Assembly (NCBI GenBank): GCA_039800005.1
Contig: JBDLRN010000014.1
Span: 1 to 64,000, forward strand
Direction: 5' to 3'
DNA from: Casp-actino8 sp039800005
GTDB taxonomy: Bacteria; Actinomycetota; Acidimicrobiia; Acidimicrobiales; Ilumatobacteraceae
DNA length: 64,000 bases
Shown: positions 50,382-59,058 of the stretch, in pieces
How the letters are laid out: every line of letters begins with the position of its first letter
Numbering within the stretch: the first letter of the stretch is position 1
Program-made: the position numbers and the translations under genes
Notes under the pieces: generated by a model
Databases searched by the model: none
Seen by the model: the letters and a program-made list of their open reading frames with translations, nothing else
Told to the model about the DNA's origin: nothing

Positions 50382-52018
50382 GTCGCCGTTACGCCGCTTC
50401 GATCGCCGGCCTGGTGTCGGTGATCGTGATCGCCCTGGTGTCCAACCTCGCGGCCGACAACGAGATCGCTCTCGGCCTCGACCTCCAAGGTGGCGTGTCG
50501 GTCACGCAGGAGCCGGTCGGCGAGTACAACTCCGAGAGCCTCGACGTCGCCGTCGATCGGATTCGCGAGCGCGTCGACTCGCTCGGTGTCGCCGAACCCG
50601 AGATCATCCGCCAAGGCGATGCCATCGTCGTCAACCTTCCCGGCGTCGACAACCAGGACGAGGCCATTCGACTCGTGCAGGTCACCGGAGCGGTTCTGTT
50701 GCGTCCAGTTCTCAGTGCGACACCGCTCGCCCCGTCGGAGAGTGTGCCCGGTTCCGAGGTTCCGACGAGCGATGTTCTGACGCCGTCGACGGACGTCCCC
50801 GTCGCTTCGACGACGGCAGCACCCGGTCCATCCCGCTCGATTCCGAGTGTCACCACTCCGGACTCGTCGACTCCGGCCTCCTCGGCTGCTCCGGTGACGG
50901 AAGCTCCGGCGGGAACCGAGGCGCCACCGTCCACCGATGCCGCCTCGACTGCGACACCGACGGAGACCACCACGGCACCGTTGCCCGACGGCGTGGGCTC
51001 CGAGTTGGCCGATCTGGCCACCACTCCGGTGTCGAGTGATCCGAACGATCCGACCGGCACGGTGATCGTGCAGAACATCGACGGCACCGAGCTGTACCAA
51101 CTCGGTCCGGCCTTCGCCACCGGCGAGGTGTTCAACAGCGACGCCACGGCCGACATCATCCAGGGTGGTTGGGGTGTGCGCGTCACGTTGAAGGGCGGCA
51201 CCGACGGCGAGGACCTGTGGAACATCGGCGCGTCGCAGTGCTTCAGCGGCTCCGGCTCCTGTCCCACCCGTCGCATGGCCATCGTTCTCGACGGCGTCGT
51301 TCAGTCGGCTCCCACGGTCAATCAGCCGTCGTTCAGCGGTGGCGTCGACATCACCGGCAACTTCAAGGAATCCGAGGCCAAGGATCTGGCTCGCGTGCTG
51401 AAGAGCGGTGCGCTGCCCGTGCGTCTCGAAGTCCAGGCCGTGCAGACGGTGTCGCCCACGCTCGGTGACGATTCGCTCCAGGCCACCCTCGTGGCCGGCG
51501 CCATCGGCATCGCACTGGTTGCCGTGTTCATGCTTCTCTACTACCGACTGCTGGCCCTCGTGATGGTCCTCGGACTCGTGGTCTCCGGAGGCATCCTCTG
51601 GAACGTCATCACCTTCCTGTCCGACGCCAGCGGTCTGGCGCTCAGCCTGTCGGGAGCGGCCGGCATCATCGTCTCGGTCGGCATCACCGTCGACTCCTAC
51701 GTGGTGTTCTTCGAGAAGTTGAAAGACGAAATCAAGGCCGGTCGGTCGTTGCGCAATTCGGCCGAGCGCGGTTTCAAAGCGGCTTGGAAGACGATCATCG
51801 CCGCCAACTCTGTGTCGCTCATCGCGGCGTTCACGTTGTGGTACCTGACCGTCGGCTCGGTGCGCGGCTTCGCCTTCTTCCTCGGCCTGGCGACCCTGAC
51901 CGACATGGTGGTGGCCTGGTTCTTCACCCGTCCGTCCATGATCCTTCTGGCGAAGAGTGACCGCATCGGAACTCGCGGTGCGTTCGGAATCAAGACCAGC
52001 ACCGGAGGTGCGGCGTGA
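50378..52018 (+). CDS. secD: protein translocase subunit SecD
   Basis: A 546-residue RND-type subunit that uses the proton gradient to pull proteins out of the Sec channel. The first helix (about 7-25) and LGLDLQGGVSV open the protein, then the P1 domain with RIRERVDSLGVAEPEI and VVNLPGV. A ~90-residue Ser/Thr/Pro/Ala-rich segment (about 114-203) interrupts P1. The conserved base QSAPTVNQPSFSGG and five C-terminal helices with VTVDSYVVFFEKLKDE and SAERGFKAAWKTIIAAN complete it. Such inserts occur in other actinobacterial SecD proteins. Overlaps secF by GTGA. Confidence 0.95.
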   Translation: MSRRYAASIAGLVSVIVIALVSNLAADNEIALGLDLQGGVSVTQEPVGEYNSESLDVAVDRIRERVDSLGVAEPEIIRQGDAIVVNLPGVDNQDEAIRLVQVTGAVLLRPVLSATPLAPSESVPGSEVPTSDVLTPSTDVPVASTTAAPGPSRSIPSVTTPDSSTPASSAAPVTEAPAGTEAPPSTDAASTATPTETTTAPLPDGVGSELADLATTPVSSDPNDPTGTVIVQNIDGTELYQLGPAFATGEVFNSDATADIIQGGWGVRVTLKGGTDGEDLWNIGASQCFSGSGSCPTRRMAIVLDGVVQSAPTVNQPSFSGGVDITGNFKESEAKDLARVLKSGALPVRLEVQAVQTVSPTLGDDSLQATLVAGAIGIALVAVFMLLYYRLLALVMVLGLVVSGGILWNVITFLSDASGLALSLSGAAGIIVSVGITVDSYVVFFEKLKDEIKAGRSLRNSAERGFKAAWKTIIAANSVSLIAAFTLWYLTVGSVRGFAFFLGLATLTDMVVAWFFTRPSMILLAKSDRIGTRGAFGIKTSTGGAA

Positions 52019-53166
52019 ACGACATGACCACCTCACCGACGACCGTTCGACGATCGGCGTGGTCTCGCCTCTTCCGAGGCGAGACCGCGATCGACCTCTA
52101 CGGTCGTCGTCGTCGCTTCTTCGTGATCTCAGCGGTTCTTCTTCTGGTCACCTTGGGATCGCTCCTCGCTCGCGGCGTCGTTCTCGGCATCGACTTCGAG
52201 GGTGGTGTGGCCTGGCAGGTTCCCGCCACCGCCACGATGGATCTCGACACCGCCCGCGAGGTTCTCGACGCCAACGGTGTCGACGCGAGCAACGCCAAGA
52301 TCCAGAAACTCCAGAGTGCGAGCGAGGCGACGGTGCGCATCCAGGTGGGGGACCAGCCCGCCGAGGTCCGAACGGCCGTTCAGAACGCGCTGGCCGAACG
52401 AGCCGGGGTCGACGCGCAGGACGTGTCGGTCACGTCGGTCAGTTCGTCGTGGGGTCGTTCGATCACCGAGAAGGCCGTGCGGGCCCTCGTCATCTTCATC
52501 GTTCTCGTGACCATCTACATCTCGTGGCGGTTCGAGTGGCGCATGGCCCTCGCAGCGATCGCCGCGATGATTCACGACGTCGTGATCAGCGTCGGTGTCT
52601 ACTCGATCTTCCAATTGGAGGTCACGCCGGCCACCGTGGTGGCCTTCCTCACCATCCTCGGCTATTCGCTCTACGACACCATCGTCGTGTTCGACAAGGT
52701 GCAGGACAACGTCAAGCATTTCGCCGGCACCCGAGTGCCGATGGGCGACATCGTCAACGTGTCGTCCAATCAGGTGTTGATGCGTTCGATCAACACCACG
52801 GTGTCGTCCTTGCTGCCCGTCCTCGCGCTGCTGATCCTCGGCGCCGGCGTGTTCGACGTGACGACCCTGCGCGAATTCGCCCTGGCTCTGCTCGTCGGAA
52901 TGCTGACCGGGGCCTACTCGTCCCTCTTCCTCGCCACGCCACTTTTGGCCGTGCTCAAGGTGCGCGAACCCAAGTACGCCGGCTTGGGCTCCGGTCATCA
53001 GACCGGCGACGCGTTGCGTCAGATGGTGATCTCCGGACTCCCGTCCGGAGCCCGGGCCGCACGACGGATCGAAGCCACCGAAGGTCGGCCGCTCTCGGCG
53101 CAGCCCGAGAGCGCGACGACGGTTCTCACGCATCCTCCACGCCCTCGCAAGAAGCGCCGTCGGTAG
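52015..53166 (+). CDS. secF: protein translocase subunit SecF
   Basis: A 383-residue partner of SecD with six membrane helices. GIDFEGGVAWQV is the conserved entry motif and SSWGRSITEKAV leads into helix 2. FLTILGYSLYDTIVVFDKVQDN contains the proton-relay Asp, and VLMRSINTTVSSLLPVLALL follows (quoted in parts). The C-terminal ~65 residues are Arg-rich and cytoplasmic. GTG start in a GTGA overlap. The stop is TAG and forms the first half of the apt -10 hexamer. Confidence 0.95.
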   Translation: MNDMTTSPTTVRRSAWSRLFRGETAIDLYGRRRRFFVISAVLLLVTLGSLLARGVVLGIDFEGGVAWQVPATATMDLDTAREVLDANGVDASNAKIQKLQSASEATVRIQVGDQPAEVRTAVQNALAERAGVDAQDVSVTSVSSSWGRSITEKAVRALVIFIVLVTIYISWRFEWRMALAAIAAMIHDVVISVGVYSIFQLEVTPATVVAFLTILGYSLYDTIVVFDKVQDNVKHFAGTRVPMGDIVNVSSNQVLMRSINTTVSSLLPVLALLILGAGVFDVTTLREFALALLVGMLTGAYSSLFLATPLLAVLKVREPKYAGLGSGHQTGDALRQMVISGLPSGARAARRIEATEGRPLSAQPESATTVLTHPPRPRKKRRR

Positions 53167-53169
53167 ACT
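53164..53169 (+). promoter_or_regulatory. -10 hexamer of predicted leaderless promoter, apt
   Basis: TAGACT followed by 6 nt and the ATG at 53176; its first three bases are the secF stop codon. Confidence 0.55.
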
Positions 53170-53175
53170 GCGGCC

Positions 53176-53697
53176 ATGTCTGCCTCGTCGCTCGCCGATT
53201 TCATCCGGGCGATTCCCGACTACCCGCAGCCCGGAGTCACGTTCCGCGACATCACACCTCTGCTCGGAAACGGTCCGGCTCTGGCCGAGGCCACCCGTTC
53301 GCTCACCGAACGATTCGCCGACGTGGGCGTCGATCGAGTGATCGGTATCGAGGCTCGCGGCTTCATTTTGGGCGCACCTGTCGCAGTGGCGCTCGGTGCC
53401 GGTTTCGTCCCGGTCCGCAAAGCTGGCAAGTTGCCGTGGGCGGTCGTGCGCGAGGAGTACGAGCTCGAGTACGGCACCGACAAACTCGAGATCCACCGGG
53501 ACGCCATTCACCCGGGCGAACGCATCCTCGTCGTCGACGACGTGCTCGCCACTGGCGGGACGGCGGCCGCCACCTGCCGACTGGCCACAACACTCGGCGC
53601 CGAGATCGTGGGACTGGCCGTGCTCCTCGAACTGACCGGACTCGGCGGGCGCTCTCGACTCGGAGACCGTCGCGTCGAATCACTTCTTCGGTACTGA
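53176..53697 (+). CDS. apt: adenine phosphoribosyltransferase
   Basis: A 173-residue purine-salvage enzyme that makes AMP from adenine and PRPP. FRDITPLLGN, IGIEARGFILG, VRKAGKLPW and the PRPP-binding loop ILVVDDVLATGGTAAA are all present. The location between secF and the RSH gene is widely conserved in Gram-positive bacteria; apt and rel both bear on purine nucleotide balance. The rel gene starts 28 nt downstream. Confidence 0.95.
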   Translation: MSASSLADFIRAIPDYPQPGVTFRDITPLLGNGPALAEATRSLTERFADVGVDRVIGIEARGFILGAPVAVALGAGFVPVRKAGKLPWAVVREEYELEYGTDKLEIHRDAIHPGERILVVDDVLATGGTAAATCRLATTLGAEIVGLAVLLELTGLGGRSRLGDRRVESLLRY

Positions 53698-53725
53698 CAC
53701 CGGGAACGACGCCCCGGGACACACC

Positions 53726-55924
53726 ATGGCCACCGTCACCCGCCTCCTGCCCTGGCGCCGACATCAGGAGAACGCCGACGACGATCTGGCTCCGATCCTG
53801 ACGACGTTCCGACGTCGTCACCCCAAGACCTCGACGGTGGCCATGGTGAAGGCCTTCGAGATCGCTCGGCTCGCCCACGCCAACCAGACGCGACGAAGTG
53901 GCGAGGGCTACATCAGCCACCCACTCGCAGTGGCCAAGATCGTGGCCGACATCGGCCTCGACGAGACCACCATCGTGGCCGCTCTGCTGCACGACGCCGT
54001 CGAGGACACCGAGATCACTCTCGCCGACGTCGAGAAGGAGTTCGGAACCGAAGTGGCGGCCATCGTCGACGGAGTCACCAAACTCGAACGCATCCAGTTC
54101 GACTCCAAGGAGGCGCAGCAGGCCGCCACCATGCGCAAGATGCTGGTGGCCATGGCCAAGGATCTGCGCGTCCTCATCATCAAGCTGGCCGATCGACTTC
54201 ACAACATGCGCACGATCGCCGCCATGCCGATCGACAAGCAGCAGCGCATCGCCAACGAGACTCTCGAGATCTACGCGCCACTGGCCCATCGTCTCGGTAT
54301 GCAAGGACTCAAACAACAGCTGGAGGACCTGGCCTTCGCGTCGTTGTATCCGAAACGTTACGCCGAACTCGACCACCTCGTCACCAGTCGGAGTCCCGAG
54401 CGCGACGTGTACCTGGCTCGCGCCATGGCCGACGTGCGCACGAAGCTGTCCGAACTCAACATCACTGCTGACGTCACCGGTCGCGGCAAGCACCTCTGGA
54501 GCATCTACGAGAAGATGATCCAGAAGGGCAAGGAGTTCGACGAGATCTTCGATCTGATCGCCATCCGGGTTGTCGTCGATTCGGTGAAGGACTGCTACGC
54601 CGCCCTGGGGTGCATCCACGGCCATTGGCGTCCGGTCGTCGGCCGCTTCAAGGACTACGTGGCGATGCCCAAGTTCAACCTCTACCAGAGCCTGCACACC
54701 ACCGTCATCGGTCCCGACGGAAAACCGCTCGAGATTCAAATTCGCACGCGTGAGATGCACCAGCGGGCCGAGTGGGGAGTCGCCGCGCACTGGGCCTACA
54801 AGGCCGGCGACGAGACACCGGACATCGACTGGCTGAACCGGATCATCGACTGGCAGAGCGACGTCGCCGATCCCACCCAGTTCATGGAGAACCTGAAGAC
54901 CGACCTCGACCAGGACGAGATCTTCGTGTTCACGCCGAAGGGTCGCGTGATCGCCCTTCCTCCGAATTCCTGTCCGATCGACTTCGCCTACTCGGTGCAC
55001 ACCGAGATCGGCAACAGTTGCATCGGCGCTCGGGTCAACGGTCGCCTGGTCCCGCTCGATCACCAGCTTCGTTCGGGCGACACCTGTGAGATCTTCACGT
55101 CCAAGGTCGACACGGCCAGTCCGGCCAAGGAGTGGCTCGACTTCGTCGAGTCGCCGCGGGCTCGCAACAAGATCAAGCAGTGGTTCTCCCGCGAGCGCCG
55201 CGAAGACGCCATCGAGAACGGACGCGAGGAACTCACGCGCGAACTGCGGGCCGATCGATTGCCCGTGCATCAAGTTCTCTCCAGTCATCACGTCGACGAC
55301 GAGGCACAGGCCTGTGGTCTCGTCGATGCCGACGCTCTCCTGGCCGCGGTCGGGGAAGGCCATCTCGGTGCCAAGACCGTCGCCCAGAAGTTGGCCCACC
55401 GATTCCGCACCGCCGACCCCGATTCCGCACCCACCATGTCGGTGCTGCGACCCAACGAATTGCGTCGGGGGAGCACCCGCAACGGTGTGCACGTCGAAGG
55501 TTTCGACGACACGTTCGTTCGGCTGTCGAAGTGTTGCACCCCGGTCCCGGGCGACGAGATCATCGGCTTCCTGACTCGTGGTCGTGGGGTGAGCGTGCAC
55601 CGCTCCGACTGCTCCAACGCCGAGTCTCTCGCCGAAGACCAGGCGGCCCGCCTCGTCGACGTGGAATGGGACGGCTCGTCGGGAGAGACGGTGTTCCGCG
55701 CCGCCGTGGAAGTCATGGCCCTCGACCGTTCCAAGTTGTTGCGCGACGTCGCCAATGCGCTGTCCGAACAGCACGTCAACATCGTGGCGTGCAGTACGCA
55801 CACCGGACACGACCGTGTCGCCAAGATGCGTTTCGAGTTCGAGCTCGCCGACCCCGGCCACCTCGAGAGCGTGATCCGCACCATCAAACGCATCGACGGG
55901 GTCTACGACGCGGCACGGGTCTGA
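53726..55924 (+). CDS. rel: bifunctional (p)ppGpp synthetase/hydrolase (RelA/SpoT, Rel)
   Basis: A 732-residue stringent-response enzyme. The hydrolase HD domain is intact (SHPLAVAKI, LLHDAVEDT at 88-95). The synthetase domain has GRGKHLWSIYEKM, FDLIAIRV, GRFKDYVAMPKFNLYQSLHTTV and EIQIRTREMHQRAEWGVAAHW (quoted in parts). A TGS domain (EIFVFTPKGRVIALP), the Cys-containing CCTPVPGDEI region and a C-terminal ACT domain follow. It is the long Rel form found as a single copy in many actinobacteria. A strong hairpin follows the stop. Confidence 0.95.
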   Translation: MATVTRLLPWRRHQENADDDLAPILTTFRRRHPKTSTVAMVKAFEIARLAHANQTRRSGEGYISHPLAVAKIVADIGLDETTIVAALLHDAVEDTEITLADVEKEFGTEVAAIVDGVTKLERIQFDSKEAQQAATMRKMLVAMAKDLRVLIIKLADRLHNMRTIAAMPIDKQQRIANETLEIYAPLAHRLGMQGLKQQLEDLAFASLYPKRYAELDHLVTSRSPERDVYLARAMADVRTKLSELNITADVTGRGKHLWSIYEKMIQKGKEFDEIFDLIAIRVVVDSVKDCYAALGCIHGHWRPVVGRFKDYVAMPKFNLYQSLHTTVIGPDGKPLEIQIRTREMHQRAEWGVAAHWAYKAGDETPDIDWLNRIIDWQSDVADPTQFMENLKTDLDQDEIFVFTPKGRVIALPPNSCPIDFAYSVHTEIGNSCIGARVNGRLVPLDHQLRSGDTCEIFTSKVDTASPAKEWLDFVESPRARNKIKQWFSRERREDAIENGREELTRELRADRLPVHQVLSSHHVDDEAQACGLVDADALLAAVGEGHLGAKTVAQKLAHRFRTADPDSAPTMSVLRPNELRRGSTRNGVHVEGFDDTFVRLSKCCTPVPGDEIIGFLTRGRGVSVHRSDCSNAESLAEDQAARLVDVEWDGSSGETVFRAAVEVMALDRSKLLRDVANALSEQHVNIVACSTHTGHDRVAKMRFEFELADPGHLESVIRTIKRIDGVYDAARV

Positions 55925-55944
55925 ACAAGAACGTCGGCTGATCG

Positions 55945-55975
55945 GTCCCACGGGCCTCGGCCGAACCCGTGGGAC
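55945..55975 (+). terminator. strong 10-bp hairpin after rel
   Basis: GTCCCACGGG and CCCGTGGGAC form a perfect 10-bp stem around an 11-nt loop, 21 nt after the rel stop. It is followed by GTCGATTTCTCC, only weakly U-rich. This is the best terminator-like structure in the window. Confidence 0.65.
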
Positions 55976-56009
55976 GTCGATTTCTCCCGGCCCTCGCAAC
56001 CATCCCCGG

Positions 56010-56015
56010 TAACCT
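56010..56015 (+). promoter_or_regulatory. -10 hexamer before hisS
   Basis: TAACCT followed by 8 nt and the GTG at 56024, directly downstream of the rel terminator hairpin. At most 1-2 untranslated bases. Confidence 0.5.
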
Positions 56016-56023
56016 CGATCATC

Positions 56024-57298
56024 GTGCCGGAGTTCCAGACCAGTCCCGGGATGCGCGACGTCCTGGCCCCCGAATCGACCCGTTGGCGACGATTCGTCCA
56101 GGTGTTCGCCGACACCGTGGAGGCCGCCGGTTACGACCAGATCATCCCGCCTCTTCTCGAGGACATCGGGGTCTTCTCCCGCGTCGGCGAGGCCACCGAC
56201 GTCGTCAGCAAGGAGATGTACGACTTCGTCGACAAGGGCGAGCGGCACGTCGCGCTGCGCCCCGAGCAGACGGCGAGCGTGTGCCGGGCGTTCGTCCAGC
56301 ATCGGCCGGCTCTCCCGTGGAAGACCTGGTACACCGGCCCCAACTTCCGTTACGAGAAGCCCCAGCGCGGGCGCTACCGCCAGTTCGATCAAGTGGGCAT
56401 CGAAGTCTTCGGTGTGACCGACCCCGGCCTCGACGTGGAAGTGATCGCCCTCGGCTGGCGGTTCTTCGCCACCCTCGGCCTGCGGCGGGTCACCCTTCGT
56501 CTGAACAGCCTCGGCGAACCGGCCGACCGGGCCCGCTTCACCGCGGCACTTCACCAGCACTTCTCCGGACACCTCGGTGATCTGTCGGCCGAGAGTCGCA
56601 GCACACTCGAGCGCAATCCGTTACGCGTCCTCGACTCCAAACGGCCCGAGGACGCGCCGATCATCGCCGCTGCTCCGCGCATCGACGATTTCTACAGCGA
56701 CACGGCGTCCACCCATTTCGACGCGGTTCGCGCCGGCCTCACCGCACTTGACATCCCCTTCGTTCGCGACGAACGGCTCGTCCGCGGACTCGACTACTAC
56801 CGATTCACGACCTTCGAGTACGCCGGGGGGACTCTCGATTCGGCACAGAACGCCCTGGGCGGCGGCGGTCGCTACGACGGACTGGTCGAAGACTTGGGTG
56901 GACCGTCGACTCCAGGGATCGGCTTCGCTCTCGGTCTCGATCGCACACTTCTCGCGTGCGACGACGAAGGTGTCTTCGCCGCCACGCCGCGGGCGCTCGA
57001 CGTCTTCGTGGTCGACACGACCGGCGGCGCCGAGGCCGTGGTGATCACCGACTCTCTACGAGGTGTCGGATTGTCGGCCGATCGAGCATTCGACGGCCGG
57101 AGCATGAAGAGCCAGATGAAGGCCGCCGACCGCAGTGGCGCCCGGGTCGCCGTGATCGTCGGCTCCGACGAGCTGGCCTCCGCCACCGTCGTGATCCGCG
57201 ATCTCCGTCATGGGGCCGACCAGGTCGTCGTGCCCCGTTCCGATCTCGTCGATCGCCTCCGCGCGATCGTCTCGTCCCAGCCAAAGGAATCCTCATGA
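56024..57298 (+). CDS. hisS: histidyl-tRNA synthetase
   Basis: A 424-residue class II synthetase. Motif 1 lies around QTSPGMRDVL and YDQIIPPLLED, motif 2 is FRYEKPQRGRYRQFDQVGIE, the HisRS-specific boxes are LVRGLDYYRFTTFE and GGGGRYDGL, and motif 3 is GIGFALGLDR. A C-terminal anticodon-binding domain follows. The GTG start follows a -10 hexamer by 8 nt. It overlaps aspS by ATGA; the hisS-aspS pair is common in Gram-positive bacteria. Confidence 0.95.
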   Translation: MPEFQTSPGMRDVLAPESTRWRRFVQVFADTVEAAGYDQIIPPLLEDIGVFSRVGEATDVVSKEMYDFVDKGERHVALRPEQTASVCRAFVQHRPALPWKTWYTGPNFRYEKPQRGRYRQFDQVGIEVFGVTDPGLDVEVIALGWRFFATLGLRRVTLRLNSLGEPADRARFTAALHQHFSGHLGDLSAESRSTLERNPLRVLDSKRPEDAPIIAAAPRIDDFYSDTASTHFDAVRAGLTALDIPFVRDERLVRGLDYYRFTTFEYAGGTLDSAQNALGGGGRYDGLVEDLGGPSTPGIGFALGLDRTLLACDDEGVFAATPRALDVFVVDTTGGAEAVVITDSLRGVGLSADRAFDGRSMKSQMKAADRSGARVAVIVGSDELASATVVIRDLRHGADQVVVPRSDLVDRLRAIVSSQPKESS

Positions 57299-59058
57299 GT
57301 GTTCATCCCTCTGCCACGTCGTTGCGCACGATGATGTGCGGCGAGGTCCGACCCGTTCACATCGGCCAGACGGTGTCCCTGTGCGGCTGGGTCGCCAAGC
57401 GACGCGAACACGGCGACAGACTCGCCTTCGTCGACCTTCGCGACCACAGCGGTGTCGTGCAGTGCGTCATCGACGACGGTGTCGACGTGCGCAGCGAGTA
57501 CGTGGTGCGCGTGACCGGCGTGGTCCGGGCCCGACCGGAGGGCACGGTCAACTCCAATCTCGGCACCGGCGAGGTCGAGATCGGCGAGTGTCGCGTCGAG
57601 GTGCTGCGCTCGGCCGAAGCCCCACCGTTCCCCGTCGACGCCCGCGCCGACGACGTCGACGAGAACGTTCGTCTGCAGTACCGCTATCTCGACCTGCGAC
57701 GCGAACGCATGCAGCGCAACATCCGCACGCGCGCCAAGGTCAATTCGGCGGTACGGGCCGCCATGGAGCGTCAGGGCTTCGTGGAGGTCGAGACACCCAT
57801 GCTCGTTCCGTCGACACCCGAGGGAGCCCGCGAATTCCTCGTGCCGTCGCGCAAGGAACCCGGATCGTTCTACGCCCTTCCGCAGAGTCCTCAGCTCTTC
57901 AAGCAGTTGCTCATGGTCGCCGGCGTCGACCGCTACTACCAGATCGCCCGCTGTCTGCGCGACGAGGACCTGCGCGCCGACCGACAGTACGAATTCATGC
58001 AACTCGACGCCGAGATGAGTTTCGTCACCCAGGACGACGTGCTCGCCGCCATCGGCGAGGCCGTGCTCTCGGCGGCCGAAGCCGTGCTCGGTAGTCGTCC
58101 CGACGGCATCGAGCGCATGACGTGGCGGCACGCCATGGATCGCTACGGAGTCGACAAGCCCGATCTTCGCTTCGGGATGGAGCTGGTCGAACTCACCGAC
58201 GTGTTCGGGTCGACCGAGTTCAAGGCCTTCCAGGGCGTGTCGTCGATCAAGGGCATCAACGTGGCCGGTCGGGCCGAGGAGTTCGGACGCAACAAACTCG
58301 ACGGACTCACCGATCGGGCCAAGAAGCTGGGGGCCAAAGGTCTCGTGTGGCTGAAGGTCGGCGCCGATGGCACCCTCGACAGTCCGGTGGCCAAGTTCCT
58401 CTCGGCCGAGGAGAGTCGAGCTCTCGTCGAACGTCTCGACGCCGAGGCGGGTGATCTCGTGCTGGTGGTCGCCGACGAGTGGATGACCACGTGCGAGGTC
58501 CTCGGCCAGTTGCGCAACGACCTCGGGCGTCCGCCGGTGCACGAGGGCCCGTACCGCTACGTGTGGGTCGTCGAGTTCCCGCTGTTCGTCGGAGTCGACA
58601 AGGAAACCGGGCGTCCCAAGCCCGGCCATCACCCGTTCTGCATGCCGCATCCCGACGACCTCGACAAGTTCGAGACCGATCCGTTGTCGGTCCGCTCGCT
58701 TGCGTACGACCTGGTGCTCAACGGGTGGGAATTGGGATCGGGGTCGATTCGAATCCACGAACCGTCGTTGCAGCGCAAGGTGTTCACCGCTCTCGGCATC
58801 ACCGATGAGGAAGCGAACAAGAAGTTCGGGTTCTTCTTGAAGCCGTTCACCTACGGTGCGCCACCGCACGGGGGCTTCGCCTTCGGCCTCGACCGTCTGG
58901 TCGCCATCCTCGCCGGCGAGGAGAACATCCGCGAAGTGATCGCCTTTCCGAAGACCCAGAGCGGCCAGGACCCCATGACCAACGCACCCACACCGGCCGA
59001 CCCCAAGCAGTTGGCCGAGCTGGGTGTCCGGGTCCTGCCGCCGTCGATCACGAGTTGA
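57295..59058 (+). CDS. aspS: aspartyl-tRNA synthetase, predicted non-discriminating
   Basis: A 587-residue bacterial-type AspRS with N-terminal OB fold (residues 1-105), catalytic core (RYYQIARCLRDEDLRADRQ, FGLDRL motif 3) and the GAD insertion. In the anticodon-binding fold, His39 (in KRREHGD) and Gly83 (in RPEGTVN) appear at the positions known to relax recognition in Pseudomonas AspRS. Such enzymes charge both tRNA-Asp and tRNA-Asn, and an amidotransferase GatCAB corrects Asp-tRNA-Asn. No gat or asnS gene is in the window. It overlaps hisS and the Nudix gene (TTGA). Confidence 0.93.
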   Translation: MSVHPSATSLRTMMCGEVRPVHIGQTVSLCGWVAKRREHGDRLAFVDLRDHSGVVQCVIDDGVDVRSEYVVRVTGVVRARPEGTVNSNLGTGEVEIGECRVEVLRSAEAPPFPVDARADDVDENVRLQYRYLDLRRERMQRNIRTRAKVNSAVRAAMERQGFVEVETPMLVPSTPEGAREFLVPSRKEPGSFYALPQSPQLFKQLLMVAGVDRYYQIARCLRDEDLRADRQYEFMQLDAEMSFVTQDDVLAAIGEAVLSAAEAVLGSRPDGIERMTWRHAMDRYGVDKPDLRFGMELVELTDVFGSTEFKAFQGVSSIKGINVAGRAEEFGRNKLDGLTDRAKKLGAKGLVWLKVGADGTLDSPVAKFLSAEESRALVERLDAEAGDLVLVVADEWMTTCEVLGQLRNDLGRPPVHEGPYRYVWVVEFPLFVGVDKETGRPKPGHHPFCMPHPDDLDKFETDPLSVRSLAYDLVLNGWELGSGSIRIHEPSLQRKVFTALGITDEEANKKFGFFLKPFTYGAPPHGGFAFGLDRLVAILAGEENIREVIAFPKTQSGQDPMTNAPTPADPKQLAELGVRVLPPSITS

